Below, piece after piece: positions 30,436 through 39,923 of a stretch of DNA of 64,000 bases. The position numbers were made by a program, and so were the translations under genes. The notes under the pieces were generated by a model, which made no database searches, was not told the origin of the DNA, and saw nothing but the letters and a program-made list of their open reading frames with translations. The number at the start of each line of letters is the position of its first letter. The stretch's first letter is position 1. The DNA is taken from contig KN805392.1 in assembly GCA_000818945.1 (NCBI GenBank), forward strand, positions 285,520 through 349,519, read 5' to 3'. The DNA comes from Schizochytrium sp. CCTCC M209059. Its lineage: Eukaryota > Sar > Bigyra > Thraustochytrida > Thraustochytriidae.

Positions 30436-30794
30436 TTCCTCTCTACGATTTGGAGAAAGAACACCTTGTACACCAAAGCGTACGAGCGTCAGCGCTTTCT
30501 CCCTGGGAGCCCGCCACGGGCAGCTCTCGCGCCGCGAACGCCGCGAAAAGACCTCGAAGAGGCCCCAGGACTCCTTTGAGACGACGCAACTCACGACAAG
30601 ATGCGTTTCTGCTGCTGTCAAGCAACTTGAAGAAGCTGCGGCAAACTCGCTTCGCACGTCGACCGCGACGGCGAAGTCTGTGACCTGGGCGAGCGAGGCG
30701 TCGGGCTCTGGACGAAGTTTCTGACGCAAGCGTATACTCGCGTGCTGTACGGAAGAGCTCGGCTCAACGAGCCCGGAGCTCTCGAACCGGGATC
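30162..30794. other. Divergent intergenic region with TGC and TC repeats
   Basis: This region lies upstream of both the PGAP5-like gene (-) and the SNARE gene (+). It contains a TGC run (about 30360-30382) and a TC dinucleotide run (about 30404-30432). ORFs across it are repeat translations. Confidence 0.6.
30404..30432. repeat. TC dinucleotide microsatellite
   Basis: About 14 TC units lie next to a (TGC)n tract at 30360-30382. It is noncoding. Confidence 0.9.
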
Positions 30795-31864
30795 ATGGCG
30801 CAGCCGCAACAGCTTGCAAGTGCCGTCGAGGCTCTCGAGCGCGCTTTGGGAGACCTGGAGGCCACACACAGAGCCCGCGGTAGGTTAGACTCAGGCTGAG
30901 AGTGCCAAGGTGCACGCCCGAAGATGAGTCTTGTTGCTGACAAGAAAGGACTTTCTTGACGATCTTTGCCGCCGGGACTCCCCCTCGCAGATGTCCCACG
31001 ATGCAGGAAATTGCTGCGCAATGTGAATCAGGCCACTGTGCTCGCAAATCAAAGCGTACGTAGGCCTTTCCGTAAATTTCTCTCTCTCTCTGTTTGTGTG
31101 TCCGCTTTGGTGCTATCGCCGGGAAACTGACGACATGGTCTCGATTTTTTGACACGCGTTAATTTCGGTGCGAATGTGACGATATCCCATATCCACCGGG
31201 CCTGCCTACCTGCATGTCTGACACAGCTCCGTCGCAGTGAAGTCGCGCTTAATCAGCACCATGGCGCAGATCAGGGCGCTCTGCAAAGCCAATGCGAGCA
31301 GGCCCGAGACCGCATCGATCACGTACAGGCTCGCGTGGCGTCCATTAAGGGGGATCTCGATCGTCAGGAGCTCTTTGGCGCTTCGCAAGGCCTTGACGAA
31401 GGGTCCTTCGGCGCGGCAGCTGCCTCGCGCGGAGCGGGTGCTGGTAATGACACCGATGAGGAGTCAGGCCTGCTCCAGACAACGATGCAAAGCGTAACAA
31501 ATTCGGCAGGTCTGCTCAACGATGTAAGTCATATTGGAAAGAAGGACAAAAAGGAGAAGAAAGTGCGAGGGCACGTCGAAAAAATCTCACAGAGGCTGAT
31601 GCTGGACTTACGCAGACGCAACGCTCTTTGCATGAGACCGAAGAGATTGGAATCGGTACTTTGGGCGACCTGGATCGACAGCGGGAGACGTTGCTTCGCG
31701 CCACGGACAAGGTGAATGACACGAACTCTGCGGCAGGCCAAGCACGTGGAGCCATTCGACGTATGGCGCGCCGCACTTGCTACAATCGCGTACTCCTTTG
31801 GGCAATCATCATTCTGCTCAGTTTGCTCATTTGCATTTTTATTTTTCTAAAATTCATCAGATAG
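30795..31864 (+). CDS. VTI1: Vti1-family Qb-SNARE (four exons)
   Basis: The exons are 30795-30879, 30991-31055, 31227-31523 and 31616-31864, with introns in phases 1, 0 and 0. The donors are GTAGGT, GTACGT and GTAAGT; all acceptors end in CAG. The 231-residue product has the usual Vti1 length. The last exon encodes the SNARE helix ETEEIGIGTLGDLDRQRETL through GAIRRMARRTCYNR, then a tail anchor (LLWAIIILLSLLICIFIFL) and three residues. The NRVLLWAIIILL stretch resembles human VTI1B. Vti1 SNAREs act in Golgi-to-endosome and endosome-to-vacuole fusion. The third acceptor is chosen as ACACAG because the nearer CAG would put a TGA in frame. Confidence 0.9.
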
Positions 31865-32020
31865 ATTTTACTGAAAGATCTCGTCAGTATAGAAGGGCGA
31901 ATAACCTGCGGTGCGCGTCTAAGCTACCTACACTGAGATAATTTCATGAATCTCGGCTACTCAGCAAGCTGGTCTAGATTCCTGGTGAGCATGTGCCCTG
32001 ATCCGAGCATTCTTTTTTCA

Positions 32021-33511
32021 TCAATGACTCTCGTGATCATCGTCCTTCATGAGCTGCAGGTCGTCATTTTTCTGACTTACTTGCTCAGCGAGTTCGTTAA
32101 GAATACTATCGAACTTGTCGTGCCCCTGGTCGATCGATTCATCGTCTTCATATTCACCAGACTCGCTCTCACTACTGGCACTCGCCTTGCTAGTCTTTTT
32201 CGGCTTATGCTTGAAGCCCGCTGACGATTTCGAGGGAACGGCAGTCTTAAGTTTCGACGGGGTTGAAGGCGTCTCATCCTCTTCATCCTCGTCATCGGCG
32301 GCGTCAAGCTCGGATGCTCCCTCGTTCTCTCCCCCACCTTCGTCATCATTATCATCTTGTTCTTCTTCTGCTTCTTCGTAGTCGCCTTTCTGCGCATCTC
32401 GATTCCTGGCCATCGCGTGGGCATCATTGCCATCATCATCCACATTCCCACTCTGAAGCTCGTCTGCCTCGTCAAGCTCTTCCGATTCGTCCGAAGTATC
32501 AATAGTATTGTCTTTTTCCGCGGTCTCGTCGTTTTTGAGCACGCTGGCATGCAATTTGCCTGCGTTGGCCTTATTTGACCCCGAAATCGCTTTCTTTGTA
32601 GTGGGCTCGTCATTGTACGTGGCGTCTTTACTCTCTGCAATACTTTCAGCCTGTGAAACGTGGCCTATTTCACCATAACGCGCCGTCGATGTCTTGTCGT
32701 CCGGTAAAGCTTGCTTTGTTGTGGCACTCGTGGCTGAAATAGTATCGTCAATTGATTTTTTTGTCGCAGCTGGGGCTGCTGGTGTCGTCTTGGGCGCCTC
32801 TATGGTTTTGTTGGGGTATGCAGGTCGCTCTTTTGGGGTCGAATGAGCGAGCCCCTGCTCACGAAGCTTGGCGTTGGCGACCTCCAGTAGACCTGAAATT
32901 TCGTCAAGATTGGCATCCACGGGGTCATCATCGTGCGTGTAGTTCTTTGACTTCTTGGATGATGGTGGCAGCGATGCAGGAGACTCGCGGGACGTTGCGT
33001 TTTGGGTTGATAATGTTTTTGTAGTCGTTCCCGACGATAGTTTCGTGGTGTTCTTCACGGCAAGAGACCCGGGCTGACGCGTCAGTAATGGCGTAGGTCT
33101 CGTGGTCGGATATGGGGTGGGCCTGGCCGTGGGACGCTGCGTTGGCCTTGCGGTAGGTCTTGCTGTAGGCCTTGCTGTGGGCGGCTTCGTTGGTGGCAAA
33201 GTTGGCGGCTTGGTGGGCGGCTTGGTGGGTGGCAAGGTTGGAGGCTTGGTAGGAAAGGGCGTGGGTTTCGTCGTGGGCGCCGCAGTGCTCACGACGGGCC
33301 CCCAGTACGCGGGCGACCACGGCCACGCACCAGCGCCGTCGCCGCTCAGCGGTGCCCCGAGCAAGCTCTCCTCCGAGGTGGCCACGAAGGCGAAGAGCAG
33401 AAAGCCCAGCAAAGCCGCCAAGCGCCGCCGGTTCGAGGAGAACTGCTGCAGCCGCTCGCCCCGCGCGATCAGCTCCGACCGCGAGCGGGTCCGCGCGGAG
33501 TGCCTCCGCAT
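32021..33511 (-). CDS. PT-rich, mucin-like membrane/secreted protein with acidic C-terminal region
   Basis: This is a 496-residue protein from the Met at 33509-33511. The frame is open to 33646, giving a 541-residue alternative. A basic N-terminus precedes a hydrophobic segment (LAALLGFLLFAFVATS) that would be a signal peptide or signal anchor. A Pro/Thr repeat region with PTKPPT, PTARPT and PTLPPT units follows (encoded at about 33080-33290), a likely O-glycosylated stalk. The remainder is Lys/Asp/Glu/Ser-rich and disordered, with no globular domain. Such PT-repeat stalks are common in surface proteins of stramenopiles. The family is unknown and the function unassigned. Confidence 0.7.
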   Translation of the reverse strand: MRRHSARTRSRSELIARGERLQQFSSNRRRLAALLGFLLFAFVATSEESLLGAPLSGDGAGAWPWSPAYWGPVVSTAAPTTKPTPFPTKPPTLPPTKPPTKPPTLPPTKPPTARPTARPTARPTQRPTARPTPYPTTRPTPLLTRQPGSLAVKNTTKLSSGTTTKTLSTQNATSRESPASLPPSSKKSKNYTHDDDPVDANLDEISGLLEVANAKLREQGLAHSTPKERPAYPNKTIEAPKTTPAAPAATKKSIDDTISATSATTKQALPDDKTSTARYGEIGHVSQAESIAESKDATYNDEPTTKKAISGSNKANAGKLHASVLKNDETAEKDNTIDTSDESEELDEADELQSGNVDDDGNDAHAMARNRDAQKGDYEEAEEEQDDNDDEGGGENEGASELDAADDEDEEDETPSTPSKLKTAVPSKSSAGFKHKPKKTSKASASSESESGEYEDDESIDQGHDKFDSILNELAEQVSQKNDDLQLMKDDDHESH

Positions 33512-33646
33512 CCTGCCCGCCCTCCCGCGCGACCTCGCTCTGCCGCCACGCCCTGGCCGCGAGGTGAACAAGCCGCCTGCGGTCGTGTGCGGCGGCCACG
33601 TCGACTCCGTTTTGGCTCGTTCTAGGTGCTCTTGATTGTCCCACAC

Positions 33647-34148
33647 CGGCGATTGGGGTACCTTAGTGTTCGCCTACGGGTAAGTGACGCGAAGGACAGA
33701 GGCCTCGAGGAAGCATCCCGGGCCATTGCCAAGCGAAACGAGGAGTCTGCCGAGAGCGCGCGAGCGGTCTGCAGAGGGAACGTGAGGCTGGAGATTGACG
33801 AGACGACGGCAAAATGGCACGTTGTATGGCGTTGAAGAATGATGTTGATGATGAATGAGGCCAAGGGTGTTCGTCGTGCCTGATGATGATGGTGATGGTG
33901 ATGATGAAGGTGGTGGTGATGATGATGATGATGGCGATAGAGCAGCACTGTGAAGAGACAGGTGACGGCCAAGTGGGATAAACAAGACGCGAATGGGATA
34001 CTTTCACGCAAGGTACATATACGGGTTCAACCGAGCCAAGAAGAGCTATTTGTACAGTATTATGTTTTGTTTCAATCGTGTTTGGACAATCAGTCACGTA
34101 CAGGCCATTGTATCACATGAAAAGCTTGAGAGGATACGCGTCAGAAGC
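33647..34148. other. Intergenic with GAT/GGT trinucleotide tract
   Basis: This 500 bp stretch lies between two minus-strand genes. A GATGAT/GGTGAT tract spans about 33881-33935. No credible gene is present. Confidence 0.6.
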
Positions 34149-34892
34149 TTAAACCAGCTGTTTCTTTGTTCGTCGTCCGAGAATTCGATCTGCGTCCGCC
34201 AAGGTAGCTCGAGAATGCAAAAGCTGCGCCAGTCCGGCAGTTGGATTCATGCGCTCCGACCCGGGCTCATTGTCCATTCCATCATCGCTGGCATCATCAT
34301 TGCAGTCATCATCGCGAATAAGACTGCCATTTCCAGGCCTTGGAGCCTCTTGAAGGATCTCACCGAGAAGCCGAAGGCCGTCCGCTGCCCGAAGAAAGTC
34401 TCCTCGGTCGTCTCGATCTCTATTTCGTCTTTGCGCCGCATCTGCTCGTAATTTTTGCAACTTGTCCGCCGCGTAGAGCTCAACGCTTCCCTTTTTGCGC
34501 GAGGTCTCGAGCTCGTGCTGTGCATCATCCACAAAAGCTCGCGCAAAGACCTCGGGGTCCTCGTTGGCAAGAATCCCCATTCGTGCCCTGTCCACAAGCT
34601 CCACAGGCAGGACCAACGCGCCAGGCCGTCCGTGCAATACAGTCATTGGTGTCAACTCCGTCGTCCTGGCCGTCGCTGAAGAAGTCGTCGTCCGCGTCGA
34701 GGAGCCCGTCACGGTGGGATGTGGCGTCGGTTCCACTGCTTCTGCTGCTGCTGTCATCTTGGGCGTCGAGGCTGCCGCACGCGCCACGAGCATCTTGAGC
34801 GCGACGGAGTAGGCGGCGAGCGAACCTGGGTTGCCCGCGAACTCTTCCTCGCTTTGTCGCGCGGACAGAGGTCGACACGGTCCTGCCGACAT
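34149..34892 (-). CDS. Hypothetical protein, possible Mediator subunit 10
   Basis: This 247-residue soluble protein has a disordered Thr/Ala-rich segment (about residues 40-85) and an acidic patch (RDDDCNDDASDDGMDNEP). The block LPVELVDRARMGILANEDPEVFARAFVDDA (encoded near 34530-34620) resembles the core MED10 pattern of Pro-(L/V)-Glu followed by Gly, Asn and Pro-Glu and an aromatic, then a Lys-containing helix. The N-terminal AAYSVALKMLVARAAA may be the first helix. MED10 is a middle-module subunit of the RNA polymerase II Mediator. The match is short and I hold it loosely; otherwise the gene is of unknown function. It is divergent from the carboxypeptidase gene, 214 bp away. Confidence 0.55.
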   Translation of the reverse strand: MSAGPCRPLSARQSEEEFAGNPGSLAAYSVALKMLVARAAASTPKMTAAAEAVEPTPHPTVTGSSTRTTTSSATARTTELTPMTVLHGRPGALVLPVELVDRARMGILANEDPEVFARAFVDDAQHELETSRKKGSVELYAADKLQKLRADAAQRRNRDRDDRGDFLRAADGLRLLGEILQEAPRPGNGSLIRDDDCNDDASDDGMDNEPGSERMNPTAGLAQLLHSRATLADADRILGRRTKKQLV

Positions 34893-34939
34893 CGTCGTGA
34901 TCGCGGCGCAGACCGTTTTGGCTCTGGAGTTGGACGGCG

Positions 34940-34963
34940 ATATATATATATATATATATATCC
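34940..34963. repeat. (TA)n tract in a divergent promoter region
   Basis: About eleven TA dinucleotides sit in the 214 bp between two divergent genes. They could act as a TATA-rich, easily melted element, but it is only a microsatellite by sequence. Confidence 0.8.
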
Positions 34964-35106
34964 CTTCTCGGTGCTACGCGGCGCGGCGCGGCACGGCGCG
35001 GCGTGACGTGAGACGGTCACTTAGCGAGCGAGGAACATACTGACAATCTCGTTGTTGTTGCCTGGCGCCAGGAGTCGCAGGAGCTCAAGCTCTGGGGAAG
35101 ACAACC

Positions 35107-36609
35107 ATGTCGTCATGGTGGCACCCAGAAGCTGGCGCGTCGCCGTGCCACGCGAATCGTTTGCGCAGTCGCCGCGGCCCTCGTAGACGCGGCCGTGCGG
35201 TATCTGCGACGTGGACGTTCACGTGGGTAGCCGTTCTGTGGTTAGCTGTCTTGGTGCTGAGCGCGCCGGAGCTCACAGCAGCGAAAAAGGCGCCCCGCAA
35301 GGAGACCGACCTCGCCCGTGCCTTCGGGTACACGGAGCGTGAAATCTCCAAGCTCAAGGCCGGCCAGGTGATGCCGCCGGGAGGCTGCTCTGACCCAAAG
35401 GACAGTGACTTTTTCGCTAGGTTCCGCACGTACGAAGAAATCGAAAAGTTCCTGCGAGATCGTCTCTGTCAGCTGCGGCGCGAGATCGGCTCTGTAGGAT
35501 CGTCTTGCGAGGTGGTGGAGATTGGCCATAGCGTCGAGGGCCGACCAATACTGGCCGTAGAGATTCGCAATGAGGAGGCCCTCGCCGCGGCCAAAGCGAG
35601 TGGCAAGACGAAAAAGAAGGAGAAGGCGGCTCTGATCACCGGCAGCCTCCATGCACGCGAATGGACGAGCACGACCTCGGTGCTGCTCACCATTATGCGC
35701 ATTGACGTTACAGACGTGAGCGTTTTTGCAATTCCTGTCATCAATCCTGATGGCTATGTGTACACATGGTCCGGGGAGAAGCAAATCAAGAAGAAATGGT
35801 CAAAGGGCGCCGTGGTCGAGGACGAAGTGGAAGCGCGGTACTGGCGCAAGAATCGTCGGGTCAATCCGGATATGACGCTCGGCGTCGACTTGAACCGCAA
35901 CTTTGGATCCACGTCGGCCATTTGGGGCACTGACAAGAAGAGCAAGTCCATCAATCTTACGGAAAGCGACATTTACCAGGGCACCGGGGGATTCTCTGAG
36001 CCTGAGACTCGAGCTTTGCGCGACTACCACAAGAAACACAAAAAGAGGATTGTCTCCTTTTTTGATGTGCATTGTTGCATTGGCGCGCTGCTCGAGCCCT
36101 TTTCTCGCGAAGGCAAAGCGCCTGACTATGTGTTTAAGACGGGTCAGGTCGTGATTGACGCCATCAACACCAAGGCGCCTCCTGACGCCAAGTACGAGTG
36201 GCGTCCGCGTCCCGTATCGTCTGCATCGGGGTCGGGGATCTCTAGCTCTTGGGCCTATCAGGAGGCGCGAATTCCTTTTACATATGTGGTCGAGCTCCGC
36301 GGCAAGTTTGTGGAACGTTGTTCCGAGATCAAGCCCATTGCCAATGAGATCCTCCTTGGATTTCGTGCCTTGCTCAAGGAGCTTTCGCGCATGGAGTCCA
36401 TCATGGCGCCCCAGCCACCCAAAAATGAGGCTGCGCTCCGTGTCTCTCCGGCCGACAGTATGGATGTCGAACTTGCAGACGTTGCGACGACGTCCCAAAA
36501 GCCCCATCAGGGATCAAGCACCTCGCATAAGGCGATGTTTTTTCTTTTGGGCCTCCTCTGCTTGGCCGGCGGCTACTTTTTCAAGACAAAGACTGAAAAG
36601 CTCGTGTAA
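35107..36609 (+). CDS. M14 zinc carboxypeptidase with C-terminal membrane anchor
   Basis: This 500-residue metallocarboxypeptidase releases C-terminal residues. The zinc ligands are His182 and Glu185 (HAREW) and His322 (FFDVHC). The general base is Glu396 (YVVELRG). The substrate carboxylate pocket motif GVDLNRNF and NPDGYVYTW are present. An N-terminal hydrophobic segment (about 36-52) after a 33-residue basic leader is a signal peptide or anchor. A propeptide-like region precedes the domain. The C-terminus carries a single helix (FFLLGLLCLAGGYFF) and a short Lys-containing tail, so the enzyme is membrane-tethered. The usual Asp of the S-x-D-W segment is replaced in SGISSSWAYQ. It is a likely ectoenzyme or endosomal processing enzyme. 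Confidence 0.95.
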   Translation: MSSWWHPEAGASPCHANRLRSRRGPRRRGRAVSATWTFTWVAVLWLAVLVLSAPELTAAKKAPRKETDLARAFGYTEREISKLKAGQVMPPGGCSDPKDSDFFARFRTYEEIEKFLRDRLCQLRREIGSVGSSCEVVEIGHSVEGRPILAVEIRNEEALAAAKASGKTKKKEKAALITGSLHAREWTSTTSVLLTIMRIDVTDVSVFAIPVINPDGYVYTWSGEKQIKKKWSKGAVVEDEVEARYWRKNRRVNPDMTLGVDLNRNFGSTSAIWGTDKKSKSINLTESDIYQGTGGFSEPETRALRDYHKKHKKRIVSFFDVHCCIGALLEPFSREGKAPDYVFKTGQVVIDAINTKAPPDAKYEWRPRPVSSASGSGISSSWAYQEARIPFTYVVELRGKFVERCSEIKPIANEILLGFRALLKELSRMESIMAPQPPKNEAALRVSPADSMDVELADVATTSQKPHQGSSTSHKAMFFLLGLLCLAGGYFFKTKTEKLV

Positions 36610-37456
36610 TGTTGATTGTGCGGTGATGATGATGATGACGACGATGACGATGGTGACGACCATCGACACTGACGATATCAACTACACCACCACCACCACC
36701 ACCACCCTCCCTCTTCATCCATTTCTTCCCTTGAATTTTAATACCCTGTGTTGCGAGGCCCGCAAGAGCGGCGTATCCAGCACTCTCCGATCGACAAGTC
36801 GTGGACTTGTGAGTCCTGTCTTAACCGATCGCAATAGGTTGTCCCGCCCCGTCCGACGACGAGAGCCATGGCAATGGCACGCTGGCTCGTCGAGCAATTG
36901 CAATCTTGCCGTAGCCGAGGCCGCCGACTCACCACCACCCCGAACGAGATGCGGATCGGATGCAGAATCACGAACGCGATCTTCTTGTTAGGCTGCTAAG
37001 GCTGCAGTGTTTGCACTTGCTTGCGGTGCCAACTGAGGCCGACCGAGCCTGCTGAGGCTGTGCAGGGCACGACGATGTTTCCTTTTCCCCCGCACTCGTC
37101 GAAGAAAGCCGCTGCAATTGCTCGCGCCCGCCACACCAGCAGCAAGTCGGCCGGGTTTCTGGCACCTTCCTTTCGGCCACCGCGTCGCTTTCCGCGCGTC
37201 CGAGACCGCTCGCTCGGGCGGGGAAGAAAGGCCCAGCCGCCAATGCATGGTGATGATCGCAATCTGCGCGCCCATTCTGTTCTGCCCCGGACCTGAGTAT
37301 ACTACGTACGTACGTACGTTCTACACTCTATGTCGATCTTGCGCGCGGGATCGTCGACGGTGTTGTTGTTGTTGCGTGTCGGCAAAAAGCGATTCTCGCT
37401 GGCCGCTCGGAATCATCGCGCGGATTACGTGCGACCGCTGGGACGGGGCGGCAAAG
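36610..37456. other. Intergenic with GAT/GAC and CAC repeats
   Basis: This 850 bp stretch lies between two plus-strand genes. Trinucleotide tracts occur just after the carboxypeptidase stop (about 36624-36665) and at 36684-36706 (CAC). TACG repeats occur at about 37301-37318. The MsrB frame is open through the last 340 bp but without MsrB-like sequence, so that part is taken as 5' UTR. Confidence 0.6.
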
Positions 37457-38131
37457 ATGCAACACGCGCTGCGAGCGGCGTGGTCGCGGGCGACCCGGAG
37501 CGCGCGCGGCAGAGGAGGACTCGCGGCGACGCGCAGCGGCAGCAGAGAGCGCGCCGCGCGGGGAGGCGGCTTGGGGCCCGCGCGGGTCCCGGCGGCGACG
37601 CGAGGGCTCATGGCGGACGCCGGGAAGAGCAGCGGCTTCGAGGTGCGCAAGAGCGAGGAGGAATGGCGCGCGGAGCTCCGGCCGCAGGAGTACCACGTGC
37701 TGCGCGAGAAGGGCACCGAGCGCGCGTACACCGGCGAGTATGACAAGTTCTATCCTGGGGCCGACGAGGGCTACTTCGCGTGCCGTGCGTGCAAGAACCC
37801 GCTGTACACGGCGGCGGCCAAGTTTGACTCTGGCTGTGGCTGGCCTGCGTTCGACAAGTGCATCAAGGACTCGATGGTGGTCGAGGTTGATAACTCATTC
37901 GGCATGAAGCGGGTGGAGATCATGTGCGCCAAGTGCGGCGGCCACCTGGGCCACGTTTTTCACGGTGAAGGACTGACGCCCACGAATGAGCGACATTGCG
38001 TCAACTCAGTCTCGGTCAAGTTCATGAAGGGCCCTGTCCCGTCATCATCCGAGGAACAAGATGGCGAAGAGAACGACGGCGAGACGGCGTCGGGCCCCGC
38101 CGAGGAGGTTCTCAAGGACAGCAAGATGTAG
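37457..38131 (+). CDS. msrB: Methionine-R-sulfoxide reductase B, likely mitochondrial
   Basis: This 224-residue protein reduces the R epimer of methionine sulfoxide in proteins. Structural zinc is bound by CRAC and CAKCGG. The core motifs GYFACRAC, FDSGCGWPAFD and GGHLGHVFHGEG are complete, and the catalytic Cys181 lies in RHCVNSVSVKF. The N-terminal 50 residues are Arg/Ala/Ser-rich with almost no acidic residues, as expected for a mitochondrial presequence. An internal Met at 37610 (MADAGK) could give a cytosolic form. The C-terminal 35 residues are an acidic tail not seen in minimal MsrB. The frame is open upstream, but the first Met with targeting character is at 37457. Confidence 0.95.
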   Translation: MQHALRAAWSRATRSARGRGGLAATRSGSRERAARGGGLGPARVPAATRGLMADAGKSSGFEVRKSEEEWRAELRPQEYHVLREKGTERAYTGEYDKFYPGADEGYFACRACKNPLYTAAAKFDSGCGWPAFDKCIKDSMVVEVDNSFGMKRVEIMCAKCGGHLGHVFHGEGLTPTNERHCVNSVSVKFMKGPVPSSSEEQDGEENDGETASGPAEEVLKDSKM

Positions 38132-38567
38132 TTGGTACGTAGGCACAGCCAAAGGATAATCATGGTAAAAAAAAGTCCATTCATGGATCTTAAAAAGTAC
38201 GAACGCCAAAACATGTCATGGAACTTGGGTTGATGGGTGGGTGAATGAACGAATGAACGAATGAATGGAAAGCGCACGCACACAAACAGAACAGGCTGCT
38301 TGCTTGCACATGCGCCACGCCCTGGGTACCCTGCAAGCACCTAGGTAAGACCAAGTTCTTACCAATGCCCTACGTCCTGCTCTGTCCAGATCTAGGCCTA
38401 TGCATAACCTGGCCCTATCAGTATCTCCTTGACCTTGCTTGCTGGCTTCCAAGTCTCAAATGGAGAGTAAAATAGGGTAGTGTAGAATAGCGACGCAGAA
38501 AAGGACGCATCGAAACGAAGCACACGGGTTTGAACGCGCAATGCGACGCGCCCTACTCCCCTTGACC
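38132..38567. other. Convergent intergenic region
   Basis: This 436 bp stretch lies between the stops of MsrB and the charged protein. GAATGAAC repeats occur at about 38243-38262. It is probably 3' UTR on both sides. Confidence 0.6.
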
Positions 38568-39923
38568 TTAGGCAGCGGGCTGCTTCTTCTTCTTCTTCTT
38601 CTTCAGACCGCTGAAGCGATCCTCGGGCGGGGCAGCCTCGCCGGCAGGGGCAGCCGCGGCATCCGGGGCAGGAGCAGCGGCACTCTCTGCTGCAGCCTTT
38701 TCCTTGGCAAGCTGCTCCTCCTTTTCGCGCTCGAGAGCAAGAGCGTTCTGGCGCTCCCATTCGGCCTTTTGCTGCTCCTTGAGCTTCTTCTTCTCAAGGC
38801 GCTTGCGCTCCTTCTCCTCACGAGCGGCGATCTCGGCAGGAGACAGCTCGGGCTCTGCGGGGGGTTCCTCGCTGGCAGCAGTTCCGCTCGCCTCGGTCTC
38901 CTTGGCGTTGGCGGCAGCGGCGCCCTCCTCCTGCTCCTCCTCCTTCTGTCCCTTGGCTTTGGCCGCAGCAGCGGCAGCCTCGTCGTCCTGAGTAGCCTCG
39001 TCTGTCTTATTATCCTTATCCTCGTCGTTGTCCTCGCCAGGCGGTTTGCACTCCCAGTAGTAGCCCTGACCCTCGTCGCCCAGCTTGAAGGAGTAGCCAA
39101 GTTTCTGCCCGTCGAAAGTCTCGGCGGGAATAAAGTCCTCACCCAGGTACTCGCCCTCGGTCTGCTTGTACAAGAGGTCCTCCACAATACTCTTTTGGAC
39201 AACGCCCCAGGCCGATGCGGGGCCTTGCGTCTTGGAGGAGGAGGAAGCGCCGGCACCGCCGCCGCCAAGGGTGGGGAAGATGGCATCGTTGTCGAGCTCC
39301 TTGAGCGCATGGGCGCCCTCACGGTTTGCCCGGGCCTCGACCAGAGCGCGAGGACGAAAGACCTTTGGCTTATCGTCTTCAGGCTTCTTCTTTTCCTCCT
39401 TCTTCTTGGTTTTGCCCTCGGCCTCCATCTGGGCTTGCATACGAGCGCGATGAAACATTTGGCGGTTGTACGCCTCGGCCTGGAGAGTGGCGTACGACTT
39501 TGTTTCCGTCGGCAGAGACGAGGTAAGGCCATCCATGTCCGCTACACCCTTGTTCGCCGCCAGCTGTGTGCCCTGCGGCTTGGAGCGGCTGTCGTCGACC
39601 CACTCACCGCCAACAAGGTCGGCGCCATCGGCCTGCAAGACCTTGCCTGAGACGCCACTTATGCCCTTGGACGCATTCACGGCCGCCGTGAGGCCGCCGA
39701 TCTTCTTCTTCGGGGCCGCAGCGGCGGCGGCGTTCTTCTCGACGGCCTCCTCAACGACGACCGTGCGTCCGTCCTCATCTGTCTTGTGATAAAGCTGCGT
39801 GGCGGGCTCATACGTGCTTTCGTCCTTCTGCGAGGCCTCGAGCACCTCGTTAAAGTTCTTGTTCAAGGTCTTCTTGCCCTTCTTCTTCTTCCTGTTCTTG
39901 AACAGGGCGTCCATATCCGCCAT
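38568..39923 (-). CDS. Highly charged cytosolic protein of unknown function with FPTLG and GYSFKLGDEGQGYYW motifs
   Basis: This is a 451-residue protein from MADMDALFKNRKKKK (Met at 39921-39923). A Lys-rich N-terminus precedes two short conserved-looking motifs. IFPTLGG lies about halfway, and FDGQKLGYSFKLGDEGQGYYW about 60 residues later, a motif I have seen in unrelated algal and protist proteins. The C-terminal third is an Ala/Glu/Lys coiled-coil helix ending in a Lys run (GLKKKKKKKQPAA). FP(T/S)L motifs also occur in CDV3 and translation-related proteins, but the match is too small to assign. There is no signal peptide and no membrane segment. Confidence 0.75.
   Translation of the reverse strand: MADMDALFKNRKKKKGKKTLNKNFNEVLEASQKDESTYEPATQLYHKTDEDGRTVVVEEAVEKNAAAAAAPKKKIGGLTAAVNASKGISGVSGKVLQADGADLVGGEWVDDSRSKPQGTQLAANKGVADMDGLTSSLPTETKSYATLQAEAYNRQMFHRARMQAQMEAEGKTKKKEEKKKPEDDKPKVFRPRALVEARANREGAHALKELDNDAIFPTLGGGGAGASSSSKTQGPASAWGVVQKSIVEDLLYKQTEGEYLGEDFIPAETFDGQKLGYSFKLGDEGQGYYWECKPPGEDNDEDKDNKTDEATQDDEAAAAAAKAKGQKEEEQEEGAAAANAKETEASGTAASEEPPAEPELSPAEIAAREEKERKRLEKKKLKEQQKAEWERQNALALEREKEEQLAKEKAAAESAAAPAPDAAAAPAGEAAPPEDRFSGLKKKKKKKQPAA

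Noticed and set aside
38541..39650. 369-codon plus-strand Leu-rich ORF resembling a membrane protein
   Set aside because: The Leu runs are the complement of Lys/Glu/Ala coding in the minus-strand charged protein.
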